DNA of 64,000 nucleotides from Todiramphus chloris collaris (taxonomy: Eukaryota; Chordata; Aves; Coraciiformes; Alcedinidae): assembly GCA_025345505.1 (NCBI GenBank), contig JANVCC010000018.1:59447820-59511819 (forward strand), read 5' to 3'. Below the pieces are notes generated by a model. That model did not search any database, had not been told where the DNA came from, and worked only from the letters and a program-made list of their open reading frames with translations. Shown here in pieces: positions 26,962 to 40,356 of the stretch. Both the position numbers and the translations under genes were made by a program. Position 1 is the stretch's first letter, and each line of letters opens with the position of its first letter.

Positions 26962-27515
26962 TGTGTAAGTTTAGCTCAGCATAGGCAGCTTGAGATAGAA
27001 GAGAGCTTCCCCTGGGTTCAGTTCAGATTAATTATCACAAGCGGCTGCTGGCCCATGCAGTTGTGAGGGACTGCAGCTGGGCAGGGACACAGCTGGGAAA
27101 ACAACTGAATGAGCCATTGGGACATTTGATACCATACTGACATCACGACCCCTATACAAGGAGAGGGGTATGCCAGAGTAGGAGCACCTCTTTCCACTTT
27201 GTTTTAATGTGTAGCTTCAGCATGGCTGGAGCAGGGAAAGTGGCATTTCAGGCACAGGTTAGAGCCTCTTGGCCTCTGTCACTCACTTTATATATCATTT
27301 CATTACTATTATTGTTAGTGCTGTTGGGTTGTGGAATTTTTTCATCTTTGTGTTCTTTTATTAAACTGTCTTTACCTTAACCTACAGAGTCTCACCTTTT
27401 CTTCTTCCTCCTTATTTTCCTTCCCATTTCCCAGTAGGGGCTGTGAAGGCAGAGGGGAAGCGGTAGGCAAGTGGATGCATGGTGTTTAGCTGCTGGCAGA
27501 GGTTAAACCACAACA
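26962..27515 (+). mobile_element. Solo LTR, second family (ends GGTTAAACCACAACA)
   Basis: The 3' end TGTTTAGCTGCTGGCAGAGG followed by GGTTAAACCACAACA is the characteristic end of an abundant neoavian LTR group. Upstream is TTTTATTAAACTGTCTTTAC, carrying the ATTAAA polyadenylation signal at 27360-27365 and followed by CTACAGAGTCTCACC. Further upstream is a TATA-like CCTATACAAGG at 27151-27161. The 5' end is placed at TGTGTAAGTTTAGCTCAGC, which looks like a decayed start of the terminal repeat, and is less certain. No gag, pol or env sequence is attached. Confidence 0.75.
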
Positions 27516-28245
27516 GAGCTCAGGGTAGAGAATTCTGATTTAAAAATCACCAATTGTCTGCAATTTGGAGATTAGGAATAAGTGGGATTTCAGATATTTC
27601 CTCTGGTTTGTTTATAACCACATTTGATTTTGTGGATACAGCTGGTAAGGATTCAGACCTCTCTGAATATTGTGAAAGGAGGGTAGGATTCTTATCTCTC
27701 AGGCTGTAGAGTTGATTAAGACATCTGAAGAGCAAAACTGCAGTACAACAATGAAAATCCCATCCTGAGCATCAGTCTTCTAGAAGTCTATATCTCATTG
27801 ATTCACATTAGTCTAAGTGCTTTTTAAAAGTTAGGACACCATCTGTCTGGTACAGGGAACAACTATTTTCTCTGGCTGCAGAGCAATATCTATTCCTAGA
27901 GTAATAGCAAATGTAGTGGCCTTCAGCAACTTACTATCAATTAGATATAAAGTTTGCTTCCTGGACTAGAAGTTTTTTCTTCTTCTGCCTTTCCTGTCTG
28001 CTTGCACTGTTATACTTTGAGAGCAAAAGATTCATCACTATCTCCCTCCAATGGCAAATTTTGGTAATTTCTTTCTGCAAAAGAAAAAAATATATTCAGA
28101 AATATTACAGTGCCTACTATTTACAGAGTTTTTTCCAGTCTTATGAATAGAGGGAGAGACTGACAATTTTAAAAGTCAAATACTCATTGGAACATGAGTC
28201 ACATAATAAATGAGAATTGTTCGTTGTAAGTATTTATTTATATAT
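27516..28245. other. Intergenic DNA
   Basis: Sequence between the LTR at 26962 and the old CR1 at 28246. Nothing recognised. Confidence 0.55.
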
Positions 28246-28735
28246 AATAGAATCACAGGTTTGAGGCAGAGGATCATTCAGGCTGAGTGTTAGCTCAGGA
28301 GATTTCTGGTCCAACTTCCTTCTCACATCAGGACCAGCTGTATGGTCAGACCAAGATGCTTAGGGCTATGTACATTCAGGTGTGGAAAAATGCCTGAGAT
28401 GTTCAGTTGTCCTCAGCATAAAAATGTTTTTCCTTACTCCCAGCCTGAATGTCTCATTTCAGCTCATACCTGTTGTCCCTCCACCTCCCACAGCCTAACA
28501 CAATGAAGACCATGGCTGCATCTTCTTGACCACCCCCCTCCCCCCACCCCTACCATGGGTGCTGAGGGGCTGCTGTTAGCAGTGTGATCTTTTCCTGAAA
28601 CTAAACCAGCCCCATCACTTACCTTTCCCATACAGGAATAGTGCTCTGGTTTGACCACTTCAGAGCCCTCCACTGAGCTTGCTCCAGTCTGCATATGTCT
28701 TTTCCATGTGGTGGTACCAGCTAAAAGCAGTACCT
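28246..28735 (-). mobile_element. Old CR1 3' fragment, diverged
   Basis: It starts with the inverted end TAGAATCACAGGTTTGAGG. It continues with loosely CR1-like sequence: GGTCCAACTTCCTTCTCAC, AAAATGTTTTTCCTTACTCCC and GCTCCAGTCTGCATATGTC. The similarity is weaker than in the other copies, so it is either an older subfamily or partly other sequence. A C-rich stretch sits inside it at 28531-28550. Confidence 0.65.
28531..28550 (-). other. G-rich tract on the minus strand, potential G-quadruplex
   Basis: The plus strand reads CACCCCCCTCCCCCCACCCC. The minus strand therefore has runs of four, six and six G separated by single bases, enough guanines for a four-tract quadruplex. Confidence 0.55.
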
Positions 28736-31700
28736 ACATGTAATCTGATGAGTACTGAGCTGAGAGATCATGTACTCTAGTCTCTATGCTCCTATTAATA
28801 TAACAAAATATCAAGCCTGAGAAGACTCCATTGTGTATCTTCCATGTTAACGTGAGTGGCTGGACATCTCTGTCCTTCCAACGTCTGGATGAAGACAGCT
28901 GGCAGCAGGACCCTGCTGATGGCTAGAGGGTCAGGAAGAGGCACCTTTCTCCAGCTCTGCCCTGGGGAGAAGTACTTGAATGGCAGCCCTGATACTTTAC
29001 AGGACCTTTCCTTTCAGAGTGTGAAGAGGGTCTGGGCCAGGACAGAAACCTTCACTCACAGCATGTATCATTTACTGAAACTGTGGAAAATATGATTATG
29101 GCTCAGTTGAGAACACAGATCACACAAGTCAAGGTCAGGTCTTGCTGTGGTTTCACCATTTCCCGGTAGCAGTTGCAAGAATTTCCATGCTTTTCTGATC
29201 TGAATTTCACTTGGAAAATATGTAAATGGCTATTTTCATTGCTTGTACCAGCCTAGTCAGAAACTCACGCTGAGGAACATGGACAGGTTTCAGAATTTTC
29301 ACAAATAGTAAAGTCTTCATACTTCTCTCAAGAGATGCTAAAGAGTCAAGACATTTGACAGCATAGCTGTGAAACAGCTCAGCGTAGCAAAGTTATGACA
29401 ATTCGGCGTGTGGCACTGTGAGGCCTGCATGAGGCAGCAAGACACATGCTATTGAATTCCAAAGAATCCTTATTACTAGCTATAGGTTTTGTTGTCACTA
29501 CTGAGAACAACCCTATTCTCCTCATATCTTGCTTCAATTTAGTCAGTAACATGGTAATGTAGTAAATAATAAATCACTAACCTTTCAAATGATGAAACAC
29601 TTGATAAAAAAAAAGTTCAAAATATTAAGTGCATGCAGTTTTTCCAAATAGATTCAAATACTATGATCATAGAGCTTGCAACTGATTTCAGGGATTAAAA
29701 TGGTGTGTTTGACATATGTGTATGCGTATGTATAATGTAAGACATGGAATAAAATTTGAGGGATAATTTATTCACAAAATCTAATTTGACAAAAGAAGTT
29801 TCAGAAGAGCCTTTGAGAATTGCAAGTCTTGGTCACATTCACTGTCAGCGAGACTGAGGTGTCACTCCAGCTGTCTCTAGCAAAGAGCCATCATCTGTGA
29901 GATACTTCAACATATGAAATCTCAAAACTTAGATGTGGAGAAGCAGAGAGAAAAAGAAAAAACCCTTTAAGCAGAGGCAAAGCAAAGCATTTTTATGCCT
30001 GTGTTATAACATAAGTGAAGTTTTCCCCTTCCTCCAACCCTCAGCAGGTAGCAATCAGCACACTCAAGGCAGAACCAATACAACCGAACAATCAGGTCAT
30101 TTTGCAGAGGGCATCTGAATATCTGAAATCCATGGAGAATCAAATTTTGCAGCTTTTGCTTTGCCAGAAGAAGACTGAAAACTTCATTCCCTGTTCCTTA
30201 GCACCTGTAACTTGTAAAGGTTAGGATCCTGGTGAGAGCTGTCAGTGAGGCAACCATGCCTGGTGAGAGGCACTTGAGCTGGGCCAGGCTTTCTCCAACT
30301 ATAAGGAGAGGGGTATGCTTTCTCAAACTTATTTAGGCTTTCTCCAACTATCCTATGTATGCTATCCCATGTAACATGAAAGCCTGGGAGATTGCTTGTC
30401 TTCCTTTGTCACCCTAAACCATTTATTTTTTCATAGCAAAGGAGCAGTTCTATCTTCTGATTGCTCTGCACTGTGTTCCTCTATTAGATAATCCAGGGTG
30501 ATGCCTCTGGGAACACAACACTAAAGTGTCCCCAAATCAGGTCAATAAATAACAGGGAAGATAATGCCCTGTATCTACTTCTTGCAGGTACATTGCTCTG
30601 GCCTGAACAGTAAGCATGTAGGGAATTAGATGCTGGTTTTCTTTCTATCTCTTTTTTAATGCCTTTGGTCTGTTGATGTTACTGACTGTCCCATTTCCTC
30701 CTGTCTCTTTCTGTGATGTCCAAGTCCTCAAAGCAGAAATAAGCCAAATCTAAAGGATACCTTGTCTAAAATTCTTGTTGTATGAAGATCTCTCGCTTAG
30801 TCTTCCATTGTGGAGTAATTGTTCAAAAGCTTCAACGTACCAAATGTACATTATTTTACAAGTATAGATACATAGGTGAATTCAGGAATGAGCCAGCATA
30901 TTAAAAAACCCAAAAAGATTGAAAAGATGAAATATAAATTGAGCTGGAAACCCTCATGTAATGTTCACCCTTAATAAAATAATATTTTTACCATTGTTAC
31001 TTCCTATTATAAACAGCAAATGGTAAATTTTAAGCAAATAATAACCTGAAACTCCATTTTTCTGTCAGCAATCTGAGAGAAAGCATTTATCCTAGTTAGA
31101 AACTTTTTGTTAGGATGAGTGATTTCATACATTGCAGGAAGAAAAGGTACAGCTGTCTGAAGGCCAGACAGGAAAGTGACATTTTCAAGTGAGGAGCTGC
31201 ATACAAAACTTAAGCGGGGACCAATATTTCCTAGTCTTATGGTTTTCCTCTCTGTACATTTCCCATGGCCTGAATTACTTCTTCAAAACTTCCACAACAA
31301 ATTTTCACACTCAGCAACCTAAATTTCATAAAAGTAAAAGGTACGATGATTCTTAAACAATGGATTCTTGGCGAGAACAGTCTCTAACATTTCAAATGCC
31401 GTTGGTGAACGCGTGTTGATCACTTGATATGAGGTAATGTGTGGACATACTTCTTTGATAACTTTTAATGATAACCAGTAGGGATTAGATATCTAACCGA
31501 ATAACAGTAGTGATACTTTTTCTCAACAAAGTAAAATTTGCTTAATGGACATGTGGGCAAATGATGCAGTACATTCCTATCTGTACTCCAGTCTCTCATT
31601 TCTCCAACACTTCAGTTCCTAAATATCACTTGAATTTTACTGACTCTGGGCTGAGGTCCTGTCTGACAATGTGTCTGAGTACATTTCAACACAATAAGAT

Positions 31701-34633
31701 TCCAACCTTTAAAAGAAATACATTATACCCTATTCGATATACAATTTATAGTTTACATAATACAAAATACATTAACAGAAATACATTCTGAAGCGTTTTT
31801 CCAAAGGAGCAGGGAAAATGGGAAAAGAGTTTAAAGAAATTGCCACACCAAACAAGCAGTGAAATGTCTGTCCAAGTCCTGCCATGGGCAGCTCTGAAAC
31901 ACATTATAGCACATCGTGTTCTCTATGCAGAATCCCACAGACATACAAGAGAGCAAATATTTATTTCACAAATTTGGACCCTGTAGCGGAACATAAACAT
32001 TTTGTATGTTGCCTGTAGCTCATTATTACAGATCCAATGTTACATTTCTCAGAAATCAATCACCTAGGGTGCACTTTGTACTGAGATCCAGGGTAGGCAA
32101 GGAATAATAAGGCTTTGGATTTTGACGATAGTCCAGATGTAAGTATAGGTGTATCCTCCAGCAGCCTGCTAGAGAGCTCCGAGTACCTTGACTGCGGGCC
32201 AATCCCATCAGTATTGTACTGTTTATGGTCCATTCCTCACATTCACAGCCAGCCCTGGAGTCGGCTCTGTCTGGACGGTCCAAGAGAGCTGGGTGTTCTT
32301 GGCCAAGGAGCGAGTGTTTTTCCGCAGCTGGGATAGAAAGGACTCAAGTGGGTACTTGTGAATGGGAGGAGAACTAGACAGGTTTCTGCTGAAGGGAGGA
32401 GGAAACTCCTGGTCAGTGGTAAGCTGTTGGCGGAAGAAGAGCTATACACGCATGTATTTCAGGAAAGAAAACACAGAAATCTTGATGGGGACCACATTTG
32501 TTTCTCCACTGAAAAGTCTGATATTTGACATGTCACCTGGAGGTCTCAATTGATAAGCATGAGAGATACATAGTCTCGCATGTCTCTGGAGGTATTTCCA
32601 TTCTGGGGAGGAACATCAAGTATGACCTCTAAAAAATTTTGAGATGCACAGGAGTGCACTGCATCTAATGCAATATGAGCCCTTAATAATTTACTCTTTT
32701 TTCCATTAATTAGAGGCAATTCTTCTTCATCCACAGTATCCTTTTGCAGTATCAGGTAACTTAAATCTGTGACTGCAAGAAACATCTGTTTTATAAGCTG
32801 AAACAAAATACCCTGTAGTCTTATAAAAATGATATTTAACCCAAGTGTGCATTGGATTCTTTAAACAAGCATGACATGAATTGCATAAGCTAGCTATAAA
32901 AAAAAATTGTCAATGTTTGTTCTTAAATTATTACACAGGAATAGCTACGAATCTCTCTTTGTGTTACTATACAACATAACAAATGAACTGTTTATGATTT
33001 TGTTTTTCACAGATCAAGTTTTCTTCACATCTTCTGAATGAGCCATGTACAAATTTTGCAGTTTTCACAGTCTACCATCATCAAATCACTATCTCTGGCT
33101 CAATCCTATTTGTTAGCCATTTTCTTTCTTGGCTGCAGGGATGGTACCCACAGAACAAATTTGGACAAATTTATGAACTGATCTAACTAGGACTCTCCCA
33201 TCCATGATACTAAGCTTTTCTATTACCCAGTATTGTCTGGGAACAAACCACCTTTTCTCACCTGCATGTTGTGAATCTCAGGAGAGGTAGAATAAGGTGC
33301 TAAAAGACCAGTTGTGCTCATTTTATATTACATGTGGGAAATCCCAGACGGAATATCTGGGAGAAAATTAAGAGTGTTAGTGTTTATGCTGAGAGGCCTT
33401 TACTGAGAACCAGACCCTGGTTCTCCATTTCCCTGATTGTGCTAACAGCGCGAAGAAGGAATTAATCAAACTCTTCCCCATTGCTTACACTTCTAAGACC
33501 CGTGGATTGACAGAATAAAAAGAACACAGTATTGTTCCTTGGTGAGAGGAACAGTATGATGAGATAAGATCTTCTGAGACATCAGTAGTAAAACTTGCAT
33601 TAATACCCATTAATATAAGGGTGAGTCAGGAGCTGGTTCCCTTAGGGTACCACTGATAAAGGGTAGTAGATAAAGGTAGTAAGCTCAGAAGCCTAAACAG
33701 TATATCTGGTATCTAAGTAACCCTTTAGATATCTTCTTCCTATAGACTATAGAGGAAATCTGATAGAATTCCACAGCTCAATTGTCCGCTCTCGTCTTTG
33801 ACACTTTAAATAACTTCGTACTATCAGCAAATTTTGGCATTTTATTTCCCAGCCCCTTTCCAGAGCACTTCTTTATATGCCAAGCACAAATGCTTACAAA
33901 ACTCCTTTAATGACATCTTCTGTTGTGAATAGTTGGCACAACTCTCTGAGTGTTATACTCTTTTTTGACTTGCAGAGACTCTGAAGTTAAGTACACAGCT
34001 GTGGCTTGTGCCAGCAGTTATACCACTCTGCTATTAAGTAATCACCAATAATATCTGAAAATGAGTGTCCCACTTCTTGTCCCAGTGCAATATTTGCCCC
34101 ATTTTTATGATAACTGGAGAATTCCACTACACATGTGTGCTGTGCCCTCACAGTGTCTCTGATTTCCCACTACCTCCCAGGTCAGAAGGGCAGTAGTACA
34201 GGCTTCCTATACTTCCTATTGGGCCTGAATTCAAGACACACAGATTAAATGAGTTATTTGGTATGGGGTTAGTTTGTTCATTTGGACTGATTCAAGTTAG
34301 TTTGTGAAAAACAGTGCTACTCCACTATCAGCATGTTTTGTTCTGTGTATTCTGTGTTTGCATTGCAATGCCTAATCAATTGTCTTTCTACCACAGAGTT
34401 CCCACTAAAATAGTGTCCTCATTAAGGACTAAACTTAACAAATTCTCCATCCCATTTCTTAGTCTTCTTATACTGGTGTAGAAGTAAGGTATTGTTGCTC
34501 TGTTTCTCTTTCTGATACTCTATTTCAACAGTACTGTGCTTTCCACTTCATTGCATTTCATTTTCTTACAGAGCCTTCATTGAGGACAGGGAATTCATGT
34601 GTCTGTGGCAGGGGAAACACCATTCTGAACCAT
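28736..34633. other. Intergenic DNA, 5.9 kb
   Basis: No CR1 or LTR recognised with confidence. The decayed direct repeats at 30286-30351 are the only structure noted. No open frame here resembles a known protein. Confidence 0.5.
30286..30351 (+). repeat. 17-bp direct repeat pair
   Basis: AGGCTTTCTCCAACTAT occurs at 30286-30302 and 30335-30351, 49 bp apart. A degraded third version (TGCTTTCTCAAACTT) lies between them, so this is probably an old tandem array. Confidence 0.75.
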
Positions 34634-34938
34634 GTTCAGCTTGTGTTGGTCTCTTCTCTCAAATTAGTAATGATAGGACGAGGGGAAATGGACTCAAGTT
34701 GTGTTAAGGGAGGTTTAGATTAGATATTAGGAGGAAATTCTTCACTGAGAGGGTAGTTAGGCACGGGAACAGGCTGCCCAGGGAGGTGGTGGAGTCACCA
34801 TCCCTGGAGGTGTTTAAAGAACGAATAGATGTGGCGCTTGAGGATATGGTGTAGTGGTTAGAGAAATGCTAGGACAAAGGTTGGACCTGATGACCCTGGA
34901 GGTCCTTTCCAACCATTATGATTCTATGATTCTATGTG
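34634..34938 (+). mobile_element. CR1 3' fragment
   Basis: The segment ATGATAGGACGAGGGGAAAT, then AGGAGGAAATTCTTCACTGA, then GGAACAGGCTGCCCAGGGAG, then GGAGGTCCTTTCCAACC ends in ATGATTCTATGATTCTATG. This is the typical CR1 3' UTR. Confidence 0.93.
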
Positions 34939-37900
34939 CTTTCCCATACCTAATGGCTTTACCACTAGAAATCCTTTTGCCATAGCTCGAAAGCTCATCT
35001 ACAGTCTTACTTTTTGGGACCAACAGCTTGGTTCGGGTGAAGTTCATTCCTTCTGTACAGGTTCTTCTTAGACAGTATCAAACACCTGATAATCTGTAAA
35101 CCATCATCCTTCCAGTAGACCCCCCGCCCTCTGTTTTGCATGTATTTTCTTCCTCCAGGAGGTAATTCAAAGGATGGTACTATAGAAGTCCTTGCTTTCA
35201 ACAGACTGTACCTTTGAATCTGTAACTTCTCTCCCACACTTTGCCATAAGAATGGTACACAAAAGGACCACATCAGAGCCATTGGACGCACTTCCTACAG
35301 GCCTGCCCAGGCACTTTGCAAGGTCTATCAGCTGGTCAATGAGATAGAAGACACGGGGATTTTGTGTTTATTGAAAGTCTAACACTGAAAGGGTACTGTT
35401 GCACCTAACATTCTAGATAAACATATATAAAGTCATTTTCTGGTGATTGCTCCAAATATTTTCACTCTACAGCCTGTGCTCTAAGTTTCAGAGATATTAC
35501 TAGACCCTTCACTACAAGGTCAGGACCAAATTATATTAGTCAAAGGGAATTCAGTTGTGGACTTAACCAAATTATTATTATTTTCACAGTATATGACATA
35601 CCATTTTTAAATTTTGAAATAGGCTTCTCTGAATCTTTACAATCAGATATTTTAAAAGCTTCCAGCAAGCCAGACAGGTACAGGTCAAGATGTCTAGTTG
35701 CCATGAACTGGAAGGAACTATGGTAGAGAACAGATCTAGTAAACTCATCTGCAAATGTGATACAATGGCAGGAGCCAAGGTGTTCCAAACTACATGCAGC
35801 TCCTCTGAAGAACTGACCGTCATCAAGCTGTTACAGGTGATCAGAGGTATGCAGGGGCTTCCAAATGAGAAGTGAGCGAGTAGACAGGCCAAATAGGTGG
35901 AGTGAGAGAATGGTAGAGATTTAAAAATTCATGAATGGTGCAATAAATGTGACTAAGAAATTATATTTAGAATGTGCAGGCTGTTTTTTAAAGGTTATAT
36001 GTGTCAGTAGTCCTCATGAGACTGAATCATAATTGTTGTTTCTGAGTATATATGAAGATATGAGACATTTTTTCAAAAATTATTACTGGTTCTCCTTTCC
36101 AGTGCTGCTGAGCACCCGGTCTGGGACAAGTAATGCATGCCTCTCAGAAGTTCAGGACATCAATATTCCCTTCAAGGAAATGGAGTAAATAAGTGACCAG
36201 TTACTCATTTCATTAGGAAGATCACCTGAAATTGTTATATGAAATTTCAAGAAGCCAAATCCTTGAGATATTTTTGTTGCTCTTTTTAATTGTTGGGTTT
36301 TTTTTCTTGTTGTTAATTATGAATGTCTCAGATTATCTGTTTTGAAAAGGATCAAAATTTACCTTGTAACCCCACTCCGGAGACATAGTATAAGATATTA
36401 TAAATGTTTCTTGTATTGTTTTAAGATTGTTTTTTGTAAAACCTTTGTGACTATAACTGATTCTTGTGTTGTTTTAAGATTGTTTTTTGCAAAACTTCTA
36501 TGTCTTAGTACAGGTGTAGTCAAAAATTTTTATCAGTGAGCTTAAATGAAGTGCATTTTCACATGCTTTAAAATAAATTGTTCCCAAGCACCTGTGATTA
36601 AAAGAGAAACTCATAGACAAAGAGAAGATGGTGACTACAGGTCTAATTTAAAATTGGTTTCAACCAGTTTGAAGATCACAGTCCACCTGGGTAAGCTCAG
36701 ACACAAACAGAACATCAATCTGCATCTAGGTGTACAAAAATAAAGTCCCAGAAACTTCACAGAAGCAATGAGTGACTCAGGGTGACTGCTTGTCAGAGGC
36801 TGTCAGATAACCAGTTCTCTCTTTTCTCCATCTCTCAGTAAAATGCTACCTTCCAGGCCAGGGCTTTAGCTGGCAACACTACCTGTGTGCTGCTGTCCCG
36901 CTTACAGTAAGACAGTCATTTGGCATTGCATTGTGATATGTGGTGAGAGAAACAGCATCCTGCAGATAAAAAAGATGATTGGTTCCTCAACAACATGTGT
37001 ATGTGTACACAGAGAAAAATAGAGTGTGAGTGTTATGAAGAGCGGGGAAAAGAGAAAGAGAGACAGAGTGGAAAGAGAGCATTTTCTATCGATTAATGTT
37101 TACTATCAGTTCAGCCCTTGTACAGAGAAAATATTTTCCCCATCAGACTGCTTTTGCATTTTTTTTTCCCAAACAGAAGCTTGAAGAAAACAGGAAGAAA
37201 AAGAAATCCTCTATTTTTACAGATATCATACCAGGATGCCAGCCTTTTCCTAGGTCATCGTATCAACCTTGCTGATTGTTCAGCCCACTGTGATCTGCGT
37301 AAGTTGTTTCAGCAGTTGTGTACCAACAGCAAACATTCACTTTTTTCCTTCCTGTGTCAGTGAGCTCCTCTCTTTGCCCAGGAGCTCCTGGCCAGCTGCC
37401 ACAGACAGTAGACTCACCATCTTGACTCGGTCAGATTTATTAACTCAGTCTAGATAAACACAGCTGATCAGCAGCAGCCAGTATACCTTACTCAGCTATT
37501 TTTCCTGACAACCTTTATAGTCATGGGTCACAACTGTGTTATTGACTTGAAGGTGGCTATCTCCATAGAGCTCTGGAGAAGGATGTAGTGTCAGTGAGAA
37601 GTGTGAAAACACAAGGCTCCAAAACAAGCCCTGTGAGCCTCTACAACTCCTAGGAAACAACCTTTCACAGGCTGACTGAAGAAAGCATGAATTAACAGAC
37701 ATGAGCTTAATTAATTCACTGGTTCCAATGGAAAATGACATTTCTTGGCCCATCCAAAGAAAGGAAAGAATGTAAGTTTAAATAAGGGAAAATTTGCTAG
37801 CCAAAAAGGCATAATTGTCTTCAGGGAAGGTGATTAATTGTCTGAGAGTTACATGGTCTGTTTAGTAAGCACCTAAGACAAGTATATAACAAATTCCCTT

Positions 37901-40356
37901 GAGTGTAACTTTTGTCACACTTGCCAGTTTTGTTTTCAGCTTAAAGATGTAAGTTTGTTTTGTATCAAGGATGCAGTTACAGAAACGAGTGCCAGAAACT
38001 TATATGGGTATCTGGGTTAGCTGCTGCAGGAAAGACAGCATCCTGACAGCCCCATACCGTTGTAATGATGCTTCTCAACTGCAGCAGCTCTGGGGTGGGC
38101 ATAGGTGTATTAAGCTCACATTTACCAAAAGAAATACTGAGAATGAGAGAATCAAAACAGTGAGCGAAATAATGTTGTCATCCTATCTGTCTGCTGTTTA
38201 ATCTGCTGCTGCTGCTCTGAATTACTCTGTGTTGCATTTCCTGGTTTACATTTTTCTTTTAAACAATACAACTGGCTGGATGCTTTCTGAAATTCTTTGT
38301 GTGGGAGTATTGAAGCTCTGCTAAACAAGCCTTGGAAGAGGAGAGTTAGTTTGATGGGTGCTGGTCAGTGAGCTCCCATTACCACCAGAGATCTGTTCTG
38401 AGAGGAAGGAGAATGGAGTCTTTTCACTACTGACAGCTGTAGCATAAATCTTTATTAGTTTTATTGTATTTGATTAAAATAGTTCTCAGCTGGGCTCTGT
38501 GTGGAAGTCAAGGCTACACTTTGCCCTTGTTTTTCACCCTGAATAGGGATTTTGTTCCTATGATCCTCTGATGTCATGAGCTCAATTTTACGCTTGATGC
38601 AATGCCCACTCACACTTTCCTGACTTCCAGCAGCATGGTAACAGGCAGACGGAGATGAGGGAGCCTGTGTGTCCAGTCATCTACCCACCAGGGCATGGGA
38701 CTGAGAACAGAAAAGGAAGATGAATAGCGAGCAATCCAAATCCCAGTCCAAATGAGCTGAATAAAGTTACAGAACTGGATAAAATAGTCCCTCTTACCTT
38801 CAGACCTGCTGTCTCAGCTCTGGAGGCAATAACAAGCTGGCTTTGTTTTCATGATCCATGCTCTGGTTTGTGGAAGAAGGCAGGCAGCCAGGGGAGCTGG
38901 GGTGCGCTGTCTCCCGGGCAGGCAGTGGGCATGTGGATGTAGGCGTATTGTGAACACCTCAAAAACTCATCATTTTCCACTACTTTGATGTTATTTGGGC
39001 AAGCATGAACCTTTCCAAGGAAGTGATGATACAGTAGAAACAATATGCAATATTTTCTAAGTAACTTTTCCTTCGCCTACTATCTCAAAAAAAGTTGGTC
39101 ATCTATTATTGGCATTTATTGTGTTTCAGAGTAAAATTACTTGAGAATAGAAGAGAAAAGAAAAGGAAGCAAACTATAAATGCCAGTGATATGTCATTTT
39201 CCAGGTGAGTTATATTTGGGCATCTACTTCTTCATAACACAAAATGAGCATGGGACTTGTTGACCCTAAAATTCATGACTGAATTGACAATCAACGTGTG
39301 GTGCAGTTTGGCTAATCCTGTAAGAAACCCAAGAGAAATACTGAAATTGAAGTTTTTAGTAACTCTCACTTCTAATAATAATTCAGAAAACCCTTGCTAA
39401 TTCTTCCACATGTGATAAAAATGCTGAAGAAAGCAATGATCATAGTAAGCGGTAATATTTTATATTAGCTTCTGAAAGCAGCACAAATCTGTCTCAAGCA
39501 CTGCTATATATCTCCATAGGCGATGTTAGAAGGGTGGTAAAAATCAGCTTTGAAGAAAAAAGTTGAAAAGCAATAAAATATTTCCTTTTTTAACTATTCA
39601 GATTTCCAGTGGTATTATTGTAAAACTGCTTAAGAGAATTGGTTACTACTAAAGTTCCCCCATCATTTCCCATTTGCAGGTCCTATTCTCAGTTGTGTAT
39701 AATGTTTCTGAACTCTCGTTTGGACAAAACTTTCCATGTCTAGTGTCTGCTTTAGACTGTTTTATTTGTGGAAAAATATCAGCCAAAATGATTCACTCGT
39801 TTCCAAGTAAGAGGTTAGTTAAAAATACATTGTTACACTGTAAAAATGTTCCGGTCACTTTTCCCTGGAGGCACCGAAGCACCGCTCTCATTTGAAACCT
39901 GAAGTAGAAACTGGGCTTGGTACAAAGGCTGAGAGGAGAGCTCAGGCGGCACGAATGGGTTTTGACCACTTTTTGTTGTGTCAGTAGTAAACCAGGAGGT
40001 CCAGTTATCTCTTCTCACTGGGCTGCTGCCAGCAGATGTCTGTTAAATCTGCTGTTGGGTCATGTATCTTTTTCCCCTCAACCCATCTTCCACTCCTGTG
40101 CAGAAGCTGTGCAGTGATCTGCACAAAGCAGGGAGCCTCAGGCTGTCTGCCTAGGCCACTCTTTGCCTAGCGCAAACCATCATGGCCAAACATTGCAGAT
40201 ACTTCTCTCTCCTTTTCCAGTATGAACTGTATTGTAGGCATTTGGCTACTGAATTGTCAACATCTGGGAAGAGCAGTTGGTGTTTCCATGGGTAACATCT
40301 AATGGCATCTCTCTGATTTTCTTTTCTAGTTACTTTCAAAGATGAAATTGCAGGGG
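34939..40356. other. Intergenic DNA, 5.4 kb
   Basis: Contains the 53-bp tandem duplication at 36408 and a short CTG run near 38203-38217. No gene or mobile element recognised. Confidence 0.5.
36408..36505 (+). repeat. 53-bp tandem duplication, nearly two units
   Basis: A unit beginning TTCTTGTATTGTTTTAAGAT starts at 36408 and again, with G for A, at 36461. Similarity continues past TGTTTTTTG(T/C)AAAAC and fades towards 36505. Confidence 0.88.

Noticed and set aside
26616-26984. 122-codon plus-strand open frame
   Set aside because: It is the antisense shadow of the CR1 endonuclease fragment.
30303-30318. 16-base word AAGGAGAGGGGTATGC shared with the LTR at 27158-27173
   Set aside because: A single 16-mer shared within 64 kb is close to chance expectation and the flanks do not align, so I did not call a second LTR copy.
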